Source: Mailhella sp. (GTDB lineage Bacteria > Desulfobacterota > Desulfovibrionia > Desulfovibrionales > Desulfovibrionaceae). From it: 10,341 nucleotides of DNA. The notes under the pieces are model-generated. The model saw nothing but the letters and a program-made list of their open reading frames with translations, ran no database searches and was not told where the DNA came from. A program made the position numbers and the translations under genes. Of the stretch, positions 1 to 6,152 are shown piece after piece (positions within the stretch are counted from its first letter, which is position 1; the number at the start of each line of letters is the position of its first letter). Location of the stretch: assembly GCA_017940105.1 (NCBI GenBank), contig JAGAZG010000182.1:1-10341 (forward strand), in the 5' to 3' direction.

Positions 1-267
1 CTTCGCAAGGGCTCCAAGACATCCAAACACAGCCGCCCCCAGGCATTGAGGCAGCACCATGTACTTTTCAAGCCGGCCGCGCTTCCAGTGAAGGAATGTC
101 CCCCATGCCGACGTAAAGAAAAAACTGCACAGCGCCGTACCCGAGGCCAATGACACCGGCATGTCTGCGCTGTACTGTATGGCAGGAATCAGCAGTATCC
201 CTCCTATGCTTGTCGCACCGCAAAGAAAACCGACGACAAGGCACATGAATGCCAGAAACAATGTCAT
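1..267 (-). CDS. TauE/SafE-family (TSUP) transporter, N-terminal part, cut by window edge
   Basis: The frame reads inward from an ATG at 267 and stays open for 89 codons to the left edge, so the C-terminal part is missing. The visible protein begins MTLFLAFMCLVVGF and has the TSUP N-terminal pattern: a first membrane helix at about residues 3-30 containing GATSIGG (17-23), a short loop, then SLASGTALCSFFF (39-51) opening the second helix, and a basic loop HWKRGRLEK (60-68). The family includes sulfite and organosulfonate exporters and sulfur-anion permeases of the inner membrane. GGGGTGA about seven bases before the ATG is a fair ribosome binding site. A role in exporting sulfite or moving a sulfonate is inferred from the nearby taurine genes; the substrate cannot be read from this fragment. 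It is divergent from the DMT gene at 396. Confidence 0.82.
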   Translation of the reverse strand, partial: MTLFLAFMCLVVGFLCGATSIGGILLIPAIQYSADMPVSLASGTALCSFFFTSAWGTFLHWKRGRLEKYMVLPQCLGAAVFGCLGALAK

Positions 268-298
268 AATGCTTCACCCCATGAGAAAAGCAGGCCGA

Positions 299-314
299 AA
301 AAACTCTCGTGCCC
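299..314 (-). promoter_or_regulatory. Weak sigma-54-like site facing the TSUP gene
   Basis: The minus strand reads GGGCACGAGAGTTTTT. The -24 half (GGGCACG) is close to the TGGCACG consensus, but the -12 half has TT where the nearly invariant GC should be. The position, about 30 bases upstream of the TSUP start, is reasonable. It is listed only because the facing gene has a much better site of the same class. Confidence 0.2.
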
Positions 315-319
315 GGCAC
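309..319. promoter_or_regulatory. Short inverted repeat GTGCC-C-GGCAC in the divergent gap
   Basis: This is a perfect 5-bp inverted repeat around one central base, lying between the two divergent starts and 17 bases before the sigma-54 promoter at 337. The 8-mer GTGCCGGC, which differs from the left part of this element by one C, occurs twice in opposite orientation around the dctP promoter region (5943-5950 and 6092-6099). It may be a regulator binding site, but it is short enough to arise by chance. Confidence 0.25.
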
Positions 320-336
320 CACGCATATACGCCCAC

Positions 337-352
337 TGGCGCATCCTATGCA
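337..352 (+). promoter_or_regulatory. Sigma-54 (-24/-12) promoter of the DMT transporter gene
   Basis: The sequence TGGCGCATCCTATGCA matches the consensus TGGCACGNNNNTTGCW at most positions. It keeps the invariant GG (338-339) and GC (350-351) with exactly ten bases between them. Transcription would start near 363, leaving a leader of about 33 bases that contains the GGAG ribosome binding site at 385-388. A sigma-54-dependent activator is encoded just past the DMT gene, which supports the call. Confidence 0.65.
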
Positions 353-395
353 AATAATATATGCTTGCCTGCGACATACCATTTGGAGATCTGCC

Positions 396-1268
396 ATGCA
401 GCTTTTTCTGCTCACCTTCTTGTGCATGACCATTTTTGCATCTAACTCCATCCTCTGCAGGACGGCACTCATTACCTACGGAATGGGGCCCCTTCAGTAC
501 ACTGCGCTGCGGGGACTTTGCGCGGCAGCCATGCTGGCCGCCCTGTGCCTGGCAGGCATCATTCGCAAGAAGCAGGCTGGCAGCAGCACGCTGAGCCAGG
601 CCATGGCACAGAGTTCCTGGAGCGGCGCCTCCGGTCTTTTTCTTTACATGCTGTGCTTTTCTCTTGGTTATGTAAATATCCCTTCAGCGGCAGGCACGCT
701 GGTTTTGAATACGGCAGTACAGTTCTGCATGGTTGGATGGGGTGTCTACCATGGCATATATCCGGGCAGGCAGCAGTCCCTTGGGCTCTTTACCGCTTTC
801 ATCGGATTGGTCTGGCTTGTTTTTCCAGGACTTTCTTCCCCGCCCATTTGGAATGCTTTTCTCATGGCCTGCAGCGGCCTGGCATTTGGCTGGTTCAGCC
901 TTGTCGGAAGACGCTCCACTTCTGCCGCACTTGCCACAGCAGGCAACTTCATACGCTGCGTCCCCGCAGGGCTGGCCGTCGGGGCGGCGGCATTATGCCT
1001 TGAACATGGCGCGCCGTGGCAAGCCATCGCCTGCGCCGTAATTTCAGGTGGGGTAGCGTCTTCGCTTGGCTACATTCTTTGGTATGCCATTGTACCGCGG
1101 TACAATCTTGTGGCCTCTTCGATTATACAGCTTTCCATTCCCGTTATTACAGCTGTGCTTGCCGTATTCTTTTTAAACGAAGAGATAACCTGGCACCTTG
1201 TGTTCTGCTCAGCCTTGATTCTGGGCGGAATCTGCCTGGCCACGCTTGCCCAGCGGGCTAAAAATTAA
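396..1268 (+). CDS. EamA/DMT-superfamily inner-membrane transporter
   Basis: This 290-residue protein has the length and hydrophobic pattern of drug/metabolite transporters with two EamA repeats, about ten membrane helices in all. The first repeat starts at the N-terminus (MQLFLLTFLCMTIFASNSI). The second ends with the typical stretch SSLGYILWYAIVPRYN followed by SSIIQLSIPVITAVLAVFFL and NEEIT. The start at 396 is chosen over an upstream in-frame ATG at 309 because GGAG lies seven bases before it, the protein then begins directly with a membrane helix, and the sigma-54 promoter at 337-352 would fall inside the longer version. The substrate is unknown; DMT proteins export or import amino acids, nucleotides and many small metabolites. 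Its position between a TSUP gene and a taurine-type regulator makes a sulfonate or amino-acid substrate possible but unproven. It is convergent with the activator gene, with a gap of only 14 bases. Confidence 0.85.
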   Translation: MQLFLLTFLCMTIFASNSILCRTALITYGMGPLQYTALRGLCAAAMLAALCLAGIIRKKQAGSSTLSQAMAQSSWSGASGLFLYMLCFSLGYVNIPSAAGTLVLNTAVQFCMVGWGVYHGIYPGRQQSLGLFTAFIGLVWLVFPGLSSPPIWNAFLMACSGLAFGWFSLVGRRSTSAALATAGNFIRCVPAGLAVGAAALCLEHGAPWQAIACAVISGGVASSLGYILWYAIVPRYNLVASSIIQLSIPVITAVLAVFFLNEEITWHLVFCSALILGGICLATLAQRAKN

Positions 1269-1282
1269 CCTTACGGCATCCG

Positions 1283-2695
1283 TCAAACAACCTTGAATCC
1301 ATGTTTTTCCAATTCGCGGATCTTCCTGAACATGGTGCTTCTGTCCATCTTCAGCAACCGCGAAGCAGCAGCCATATTGCCGGAACACCTGGCGATGGCC
1401 GACTTGAGCATACGGCATTCCATGCTCCGCATGATTTCATGGTAATCTTTTCCTTCAAAGCTGAATTCATCTTGAGATGAGGCAGGCTTTGCCTGGACTG
1501 TATTCGCTACGGCCTTGCCCAGTGACAGGTGCTCGGGCAATACAATATCCTCGGGGCAGGTGACCACCAATTCCTGCATCATATTTTTAAGTTCCCGCAC
1601 GTTGCCTGGCCAATCGTATTTTATAAATGCCTCCCGTGCCTTTTCAGAAATCTTCATGGGGCGGTTGTACCGCTTTGAAAAATGCTCAAAGAAAAACTTT
1701 GCCATGAGGGGAATATCTTCCCGCCGTTCCCTGAGCGGAGGTATGTTCAGCACAGCGATTTTCAGGCGGTAATACAGATCACTGCGAAATTCACCCGATG
1801 CCACGGCTTTTTCCAAATCTTTATTTGTAGCGGCCACAACCCGTGCATCAACTTTTTTTGGCGTATTGGCCCCTACGCGAACGACCACGCCTTCCTGCAA
1901 AAAACGCAGGAGCCTGGTCTGAAGTGCCAGTGGCAGTTCTCCTATCTCGTCAAAAAATACGGTTCCCCCTGCGGCCGCCTCTATCAGGCCTATGCGTCCT
2001 CCACGGTTGGCGCCTGAAAACGCTCCGCCGACATAACCGAACAGTTCCGATTCTATGAGTGTCGACGATATGCTGCCGCAATCAACTTTGATGAAAGGCT
2101 GATCAGCCCTTGGGCTCATGGAATGGATGCGCTTTGCCATGACGTCTTTGCCTACGCCGGTTTCGCCAAGCAGCAGAATGGGCACGTCAGTCCTTGCCAT
2201 CATGCGAGCCTTCTGGATAAAGGCTTCCATGGCCGGACTGGCAATGAAATCGCTGTCATCGCCGGCAGAACGCAGTCCTGCCGAATTATTCAGCCGTATA
2301 AGCGTGTTGAGTATGTCTTTCTGATGAGAAAGCTTGTCTTCAAGCTGCGTGATTGTGCTGATGTCACGTATAAAGGTAATGCACATCACCACATTGCCGC
2401 CGCTGTCAAATATGGGGTATCCGTCCAGAGAAAGCAGTTTTCCGCTGGCAAGGGTCTGGACGCCGCTGACATGCTCACCCTTTTTAATGACTTCAGGGTT
2501 GACAGCGACGTCAAAAATGCCTTCGGCCACAATGCTGGTCGCCTTTCTGCCAATCATCCATTCCTTGGAAAAACCGCTGAGCTCCTCATATTTTTTATTG
2601 ACAAAAAGGCATCTTGAATTCCAGTCGCTGATCCATATTCCATCTTGGAAAGAATCGAAAACCTGCTCAATGTACTTGACAAAAAAAGGATCCAT
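1283..2695 (-). CDS. PAS-domain sigma-54-dependent transcriptional activator
   Basis: This 470-residue cytoplasmic regulator has three parts. A PAS sensor covers about residues 8-118 (FDSFQDGIWISDWNSRCLFV near its start). A AAA+ domain covers about 148-385, with Walker A GETGVGKD (177-184), the sigma-54 contact loop GAFSGA (224-229), Walker B GTVFFDE (244-250), arginine-finger region FRSDLYYR (303-310) and WPGNVREL (362-369). A Fis-type helix-turn-helix lies at about 438-462 (NMAAASRLLKMDRSTMFRKI). There is no receiver domain, so it probably senses a ligand or redox state through PAS instead of phosphorylation. The contact loop has Ser in place of the usual Thr of GAFTGA. The start at 2695 is favoured over 2764 because GGAGGT precedes it by five bases and the longer version would cover the promoter. 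A likely target is the sigma-54 promoter at 337-352; control of the taurine genes is possible but no clear sigma-54 site was found there. Confidence 0.92.
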   Translation of the reverse strand: MDPFFVKYIEQVFDSFQDGIWISDWNSRCLFVNKKYEELSGFSKEWMIGRKATSIVAEGIFDVAVNPEVIKKGEHVSGVQTLASGKLLSLDGYPIFDSGGNVVMCITFIRDISTITQLEDKLSHQKDILNTLIRLNNSAGLRSAGDDSDFIASPAMEAFIQKARMMARTDVPILLLGETGVGKDVMAKRIHSMSPRADQPFIKVDCGSISSTLIESELFGYVGGAFSGANRGGRIGLIEAAAGGTVFFDEIGELPLALQTRLLRFLQEGVVVRVGANTPKKVDARVVAATNKDLEKAVASGEFRSDLYYRLKIAVLNIPPLRERREDIPLMAKFFFEHFSKRYNRPMKISEKAREAFIKYDWPGNVRELKNMMQELVVTCPEDIVLPEHLSLGKAVANTVQAKPASSQDEFSFEGKDYHEIMRSMECRMLKSAIARCSGNMAAASRLLKMDRSTMFRKIRELEKHGFKVV

Positions 2696-2746
2696 CCAAG
2701 ACCTCCAAAAAAACATACCCAGGCATAATGCTGTAAACTGCGTTTC

Positions 2747-2774
2747 ATCATACATTAAGGGCAAAACGTTTCAA
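2747..2774 (-). promoter_or_regulatory. Sigma-70-type promoter of the activator gene
   Basis: On the minus strand TTGAAA (2769-2774) and TATGAT (2747-2752) are separated by 16 bases; each hexamer differs from consensus at one position. Transcription would begin near 2740, giving a leader of about 45 bases before the GGAGGT site and the ATG at 2695. It lies just downstream of the dctM terminator, as expected for an independently expressed regulator. Confidence 0.6.
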
Positions 2775-2799
2775 GCGTAAGATTGGCACGCAAGCAAAA

Positions 2800-2828
2800 C
2801 CCCGGCTGTATTTATATCACAGCCGGGG
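2800..2828 (-). terminator. Intrinsic terminator after dctM
   Basis: CCCCGGCTGT (2800-2809) pairs perfectly with ACAGCCGGGG (2819-2828) around a 9-base AT-rich loop. On the minus strand the stem is followed by TTTTGCTT, a short U-tract, so it fits rho-independent termination of the TRAP operon, 32 bases past the dctM stop. Confidence 0.85.
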
Positions 2829-2860
2829 CGCAATGCTGAACCCGATAAGCAATTTAAAGA

Positions 2861-4153
2861 TTATTCAACAGCCTGTAGCATGTTGGGCAGCCACAGCACA
2901 AGCTGCGGGAAGATAACAAGCAGCGCTATCGCCGTAAGGTTCACGGCGACAAACGGAAGCGCACGGAAAGAAATGGCTTCAAGTGACTGATCCGCTATGC
3001 CAGAGGCAATAAACATGTTTTCTCCCATGGGCGGTGTTGAGAAGCCGACGCCGCAGCAGCAGACCAGAATGACGCCAAAGTGAATGGGGTCAACGCCGTA
3101 GGCCATCATGACGGGCAGCAAAACCGGCGTAACCAGCATGATGATGGCAAGCGTTTCCATGAACATGCCAAGAAAAACAAGCAGGATAACGACAAGCAGC
3201 CAGACGACATACTTGCTCTGCGTAAAGCTGAGAACCCATTCGGCTAGTTCATTGGGGATTCTGTATTCTGTAAGGATGCGGCCAAAGGAATACGCCGTGA
3301 ACACTATGATAAGCACGCGGCCCGCCAGCCACGATGTATTCTTCAGCGCTCCCATGAAAGCCTTGAACCTGAGTTCCTTATGCACAAAAATACCGATGAA
3401 GAGCGTGTAGAAGATGGCCACGACGGCAGCTTCTGTCGGAGTGAAGGCGCCTGTATAGATGCCGCCCAAAATGATGGTCGGGGCAAGGATGGACCAGAAT
3501 CCGTCTTTCAGTGAGTGCACCAGTTTTTCAATGGACCAGGAAAGCCCGTCGCCCCTGCGGTGCCTGTTGATGAAAATGTGCATTAAACAGAGGCTGGTCG
3601 CAATGAGAAGGCCAGGTATGATGCCGCCCATAAACATCTTGGTGATGGACTGCTGGCCGGACACGCCGTAAATGACCATGGGAATGCTGGGAGGAATGAT
3701 GATGCCAACGCCGCCTGCCGTGGCAGCCGCCGCTGCCGCATACGCGGGATGATAGCCGCGGTTGGCCATAGCCGGGATCATCAACATGCCGACAGCCGCT
3801 GTTGTTGCTGGACCGGAACCAGAAATTGCACCAAAAAACACGCAGGCCAGAGCCGTGGAAACGGGAAGTCCGCCAGGCATGGGACCGACGATATTTTCAG
3901 CAATGGCCACAAGCCGCCGTGACATGCCCGAGGCTTCCATAAGTGCGCCTGCAAGAATAAAGCTCGGCAGCGCCATGAGTGGAAAAGATGACAGCGAGGC
4001 CGCTGCCATCTGAATGAGCATGACAGGGTCTTTGTCTACCAAAAAATAAACGGCAAACGTCGAAAGACCCAGCGCAACCATGATGGGGCTGCCAATGAAC
4101 AGCAGGCCGAAGAAGACGCAGAACAGTACAATGCCAATGGTTCCAGCTGTCAT
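2861..4153 (-). CDS. dctM: TRAP transporter large membrane subunit (DctM)
   Basis: At 430 residues this is the usual length of the large TRAP permease subunit, which carries the transport path and couples solute uptake to an ion gradient in the inner membrane. It is hydrophobic throughout. Family signatures include ALPSFILAGALMEASGM (61-77), FGAISGSGPATTAAVG (107-122), GGVGIIIPPSIPMVIYG (147-163) and MFMGGIIPGLL (173-183), and a related second half with VTPVLLPVMMAYGVDPIHFG. Its ATG overlaps the dctQ stop in an ATGA at 4150-4153, so the two subunits are translationally coupled, and GAGGAG lies shortly before the start. A perfect hairpin terminator follows. The substrate is set by the periplasmic protein DctP. 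Position beside tpa and sarD suggests taurine or isethionate, as with the TauKLM-type TRAP systems, but this is inference. Confidence 0.95.
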   Translation of the reverse strand: MTAGTIGIVLFCVFFGLLFIGSPIMVALGLSTFAVYFLVDKDPVMLIQMAAASLSSFPLMALPSFILAGALMEASGMSRRLVAIAENIVGPMPGGLPVSTALACVFFGAISGSGPATTAAVGMLMIPAMANRGYHPAYAAAAAATAGGVGIIIPPSIPMVIYGVSGQQSITKMFMGGIIPGLLIATSLCLMHIFINRHRRGDGLSWSIEKLVHSLKDGFWSILAPTIILGGIYTGAFTPTEAAVVAIFYTLFIGIFVHKELRFKAFMGALKNTSWLAGRVLIIVFTAYSFGRILTEYRIPNELAEWVLSFTQSKYVVWLLVVILLVFLGMFMETLAIIMLVTPVLLPVMMAYGVDPIHFGVILVCCCGVGFSTPPMGENMFIASGIADQSLEAISFRALPFVAVNLTAIALLVIFPQLVLWLPNMLQAVE

Positions 4154-4761
4154 GACTTCTTCTCCTCATCAGCAATGTGTGGAACGGACTGCTTTGCATC
4201 GTAGCATACAGGCTCGTCGTCAGGGCATTCTTCCATAAGCGCATGCTTGCTTTCTTCCACCGAGGCCTTGTCAGGATCAATGATTTCCCACTTCAGAATG
4301 TAGCGGCATATGTCCACCTGCACAATGCGGATAGCCATAAGCAGAAAGCAGAAGGGAAAAATCATGTAGATATATGCCAGGTTCCAGTCAAGTCCTGGAG
4401 TGTAGTACGGCAGTTCCAGCAGTTCATCAATGGCAAGATAGCCATACCAGGCCATGGCAAGGCAAAATATGAACCAGAAAATGTCACCTATGATCAAAAA
4501 AGTGCTGGAAAGCCACTTGGGCATCTTCATCAGGTGCAGCGTTACGCGGTTCAGGGCAGACAAACGAGTAGCATAGCATGCACCAAACATGATGAACCAC
4601 AAAAAGGCGTAGCGCGCAACTTCTTCCGACCAGGTCAGAGGCCATCCAAGCCAGCGCAGTACAATCTGCACAAACAGTATGGTCACAAAAAAGACCAGGA
4701 GAACTTGGCAGACATACCCCTCAAAACAATCCAGAAAGGCGATTAGGGCTTTTTTAAACAT
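4150..4761 (-). CDS. dctQ: TRAP transporter small membrane subunit (DctQ)
   Basis: This 203-residue protein has the four membrane helices of the small TRAP subunit, at about 15-38, 48-68, 86-110 and 128-148. The conserved segment WSEEVARYAFLWFIMFGA (44-61) lies at the second helix. DctQ binds DctM and helps deliver solute from the periplasmic receptor. The sequence continues for about 45 polar, acidic residues after the last helix, with an EECPDDEPVCYD stretch, so it is somewhat longer than many relatives. AGGAGGAGA sits directly before the ATG, an unusually strong ribosome binding site. The stop overlaps the dctM start. A 144-base gap with a strong hairpin separates it from the upstream dctP, which fits lower expression of the membrane subunits than of the soluble receptor. 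Confidence 0.93.
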   Translation of the reverse strand: MFKKALIAFLDCFEGYVCQVLLVFFVTILFVQIVLRWLGWPLTWSEEVARYAFLWFIMFGACYATRLSALNRVTLHLMKMPKWLSSTFLIIGDIFWFIFCLAMAWYGYLAIDELLELPYYTPGLDWNLAYIYMIFPFCFLLMAIRIVQVDICRYILKWEIIDPDKASVEESKHALMEECPDDEPVCYDAKQSVPHIADEEKKS

Positions 4762-4830
4762 TCTCTCCTCCTTGGCTCATTTACCTGGCCGTTACTGCAT
4801 GAAACCCAGCGCCAACAATGTTAAACTTGG

Positions 4831-4874
4831 GGGATCCGCCCGGGCCGCCTGAAATCCCGCCCGGAGCGGATCCC
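4831..4874 (-). other. GC-rich intercistronic hairpin between dctP and dctQ
   Basis: GGGATCCGCCCGGGC (4831-4845) pairs with GCCCGGAGCGGATCCC (4859-4874): 15 base pairs with one bulged base around a 13-base loop. No strong U-tract follows on the minus strand (CCAAGTTTAAC), so it is more likely an attenuator or a 3'-end protector of the dctP message than a full terminator. Such hairpins are common where a periplasmic receptor must outnumber its permease. Confidence 0.65.
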
Positions 4875-4905
4875 GTCAAAGCATGCTAGTCAGAGTAAGG
4901 AGAGT

Positions 4906-5907
4906 CTACTTCCATTCAGCCTTGCCAAAGGTCTTGAGATAGGCGTTGATAGCATCTTTTCCACCGCAGAAATCAGCCATTTCAGGCCAAACCTTGGACA
5001 TGGCGGCTTCTTTCCAGGCAGGTTCGTCGGTAAGCTGGTCAACAACAAGGCCGGCTGCAATAAGTTCCTGCTTGGCCTGGCTGCCCTTCATGTTCTGATA
5101 CTTCAGCACTGCTTCCTGCGCGGCCATACCAGCGTCAAGCATCAGCTTCTGGTCATCAGCAGACATTTTCTTAAAGACGCGCTGGCTCATGATGAGCGGC
5201 TGCAGCTGATAGGTGTAATGCACTTCGGTAAGGTACTTTTGGTTGGCTTCCATGAACTTCATGGCCTGGATACCAATGTAGCCATAGCACTGCCCGTCAA
5301 CAACGCCCTGCTGCAGAGCCGTAAAGGTTTCAGCCCAGGAAATAGGCACCGGGTTGGCGCCAAAAGCCTTGTAGGAAGCCAGGAGCACTGCGCTCTGAGG
5401 AACGCGGAACTTCAGACCCTTGATGTCGGCCATGCTCTTAATGGGACGCTTGGAGTTGGTAATCCAGCGGAAATCGGTGTAGGTCCAGCAAAGCACCCGG
5501 AAACCGCCTTCCTTAACAGCGTAGCTATTGAGCAGTTCATGGGAAGCACCGGTCGTACCTTTGACAACTTCGTCAATATTATCAAACAAATATGGCAGTG
5601 TGAGCACACCAAGTTTTTTCACGAAAGGAACAATGTTGGCAATGCCTACACACGAAAGGTCAAGCGTGCCGCGACGCACATTATGGATAGTTTCGGTTTC
5701 GTCGCCAAGCTGACCTGAGAAGAACAGCTGAACGTCATATTTACCGTTGGACTTGGATTCCACATACTGTTTAAACGTCTTGGCAGCAATGCCCTGTTCG
5801 GAATCTTCGGGGTCGCCCACGGCAACTTTCAGCACCTGAGGCGCTGCATAGGCATTGCCAAAGGAAAGAGCGAGCGCAATTGCAAGAATTCCAAAAAGCG
5901 ATTTCAT
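4906..5907 (-). CDS. dctP: TRAP transporter periplasmic solute-binding protein (DctP)
   Basis: This 333-residue receptor starts with a Sec signal peptide: MK, a hydrophobic stretch FGILAIALALSF, and a likely cut after AYA at residue 21. Mature DctP-family features follow in order: LKVAVGDPEDSEQG at the start, GQLGDETETIHNVRRGTLDL (65-84), LTLPYLFDN (102-110), LKFRVPQS (165-172) and WAETFTALQQGVVDGQ (191-206). Arg168 is at the position that in characterised members binds the anionic group of the ligand, which suits a sulfonate or a carboxylate. The start at 5907 is preferred over an in-frame ATG at 5994 because AAGGAG lies six bases before it and it places the signal peptide at the N-terminus. 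It is the first gene of the TRAP operon. The ligand is probably taurine or isethionate from context; binding cannot be assigned from sequence alone. Confidence 0.93.
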   Translation of the reverse strand: MKSLFGILAIALALSFGNAYAAPQVLKVAVGDPEDSEQGIAAKTFKQYVESKSNGKYDVQLFFSGQLGDETETIHNVRRGTLDLSCVGIANIVPFVKKLGVLTLPYLFDNIDEVVKGTTGASHELLNSYAVKEGGFRVLCWTYTDFRWITNSKRPIKSMADIKGLKFRVPQSAVLLASYKAFGANPVPISWAETFTALQQGVVDGQCYGYIGIQAMKFMEANQKYLTEVHYTYQLQPLIMSQRVFKKMSADDQKLMLDAGMAAQEAVLKYQNMKGSQAKQELIAAGLVVDQLTDEPAWKEAAMSKVWPEMADFCGGKDAINAYLKTFGKAEWK

Positions 5908-5996
5908 ACAGACTCCTTCTGTTGAAGAGTGGACAAATCCAGGCCGGCACCCGGTCTTTCTACCGGTAAGCAAAACCGCGTCTAAGCTTTGCACTA

Positions 5997-6025
5997 AGAA
6001 TATTCAGATTTTTTTACAGCGTCCA
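5997..6025 (-). promoter_or_regulatory. Possible sigma-70 promoter for the dctPQM operon
   Basis: On the minus strand TGGACG (6020-6025) and TATTCT (5997-6002) are 17 bases apart, each matching four of six consensus positions. Transcription would start near 5990, about 80 bases before the dctP ATG. The weak -35 box touches the inverted repeat at 6024-6037, so activator-dependent use is possible. The region is AT-rich and other pairings can be drawn. Confidence 0.35.
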
Positions 6026-6037
6026 TATTTTAATATG
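6024..6037. promoter_or_regulatory. Inverted repeat CATATT-TT-AATATG upstream of dctP
   Basis: These are perfect 6-bp arms around two bases, at the upstream edge of the proposed -35 box of dctP. The position suits an activator or repressor site. The regulator is not identified, and AT-rich palindromes also arise by chance. Confidence 0.4.
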
Positions 6038-6116
6038 TCTCAAAGGTAAAAAAATTCTGTTTAATTCCTTACCATCATAACGAATTGCAGCGTGCCGGCA
6101 TACCCGCATTCAAGAA

Positions 6117-6144
6117 GCCCGGGACTGCAGGAGCAGCCCTGGGC
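6117..6144 (-). terminator. Probable terminator after sarD
   Basis: GCCCGGGACTGC (6117-6128) and GCAGCCCTGGGC (6133-6144) form a 12-position stem around a 4-base loop. In the minus-strand RNA there is one A-C mismatch and one G-U pair. The stem begins eight bases past the sarD stop and is followed by CTTCTTG, a weak U-rich tail. It may end the ald-tpa-sarD message before dctP, possibly with some read-through. Confidence 0.55.
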
Positions 6145-6152
6145 CGTGACGC

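Noticed and set aside
309..395. N-terminal extension of the DMT protein from the ATG at 309
   Set aside because: It would place the sigma-54 promoter inside the gene, lacks a ribosome binding site as good as GGAG at 385, and adds a non-membrane segment not typical of the family.
68..472. A 134-codon minus-strand open frame at the left end
   Set aside because: It is out of frame with the TSUP protein, which shows clear family motifs from the ATG at 267; the 134-codon translation is not membrane-like and resembles no family.
2784..2799. TGGCACGCAAGCAAAA, a perfect sigma-54 -24 box on the plus strand
   Set aside because: There is no GC at the -12 position, it points towards the 3' end of dctM, and it partly serves as the U-tract of the terminator on the other strand.
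4762..4905. A possible small gene between dctP and dctQ
   Set aside because: Every ATG read on the minus strand meets a stop within a few codons; the gap is better explained by the hairpin and the dctQ ribosome binding site.
5969..5984. Possible sigma-54 site for dctP, minus strand TAGACGCGGTTTTGCT
   Set aside because: The -12 box TTGCT is good but the -24 box has AG in place of the invariant GG and no match to GCACG.
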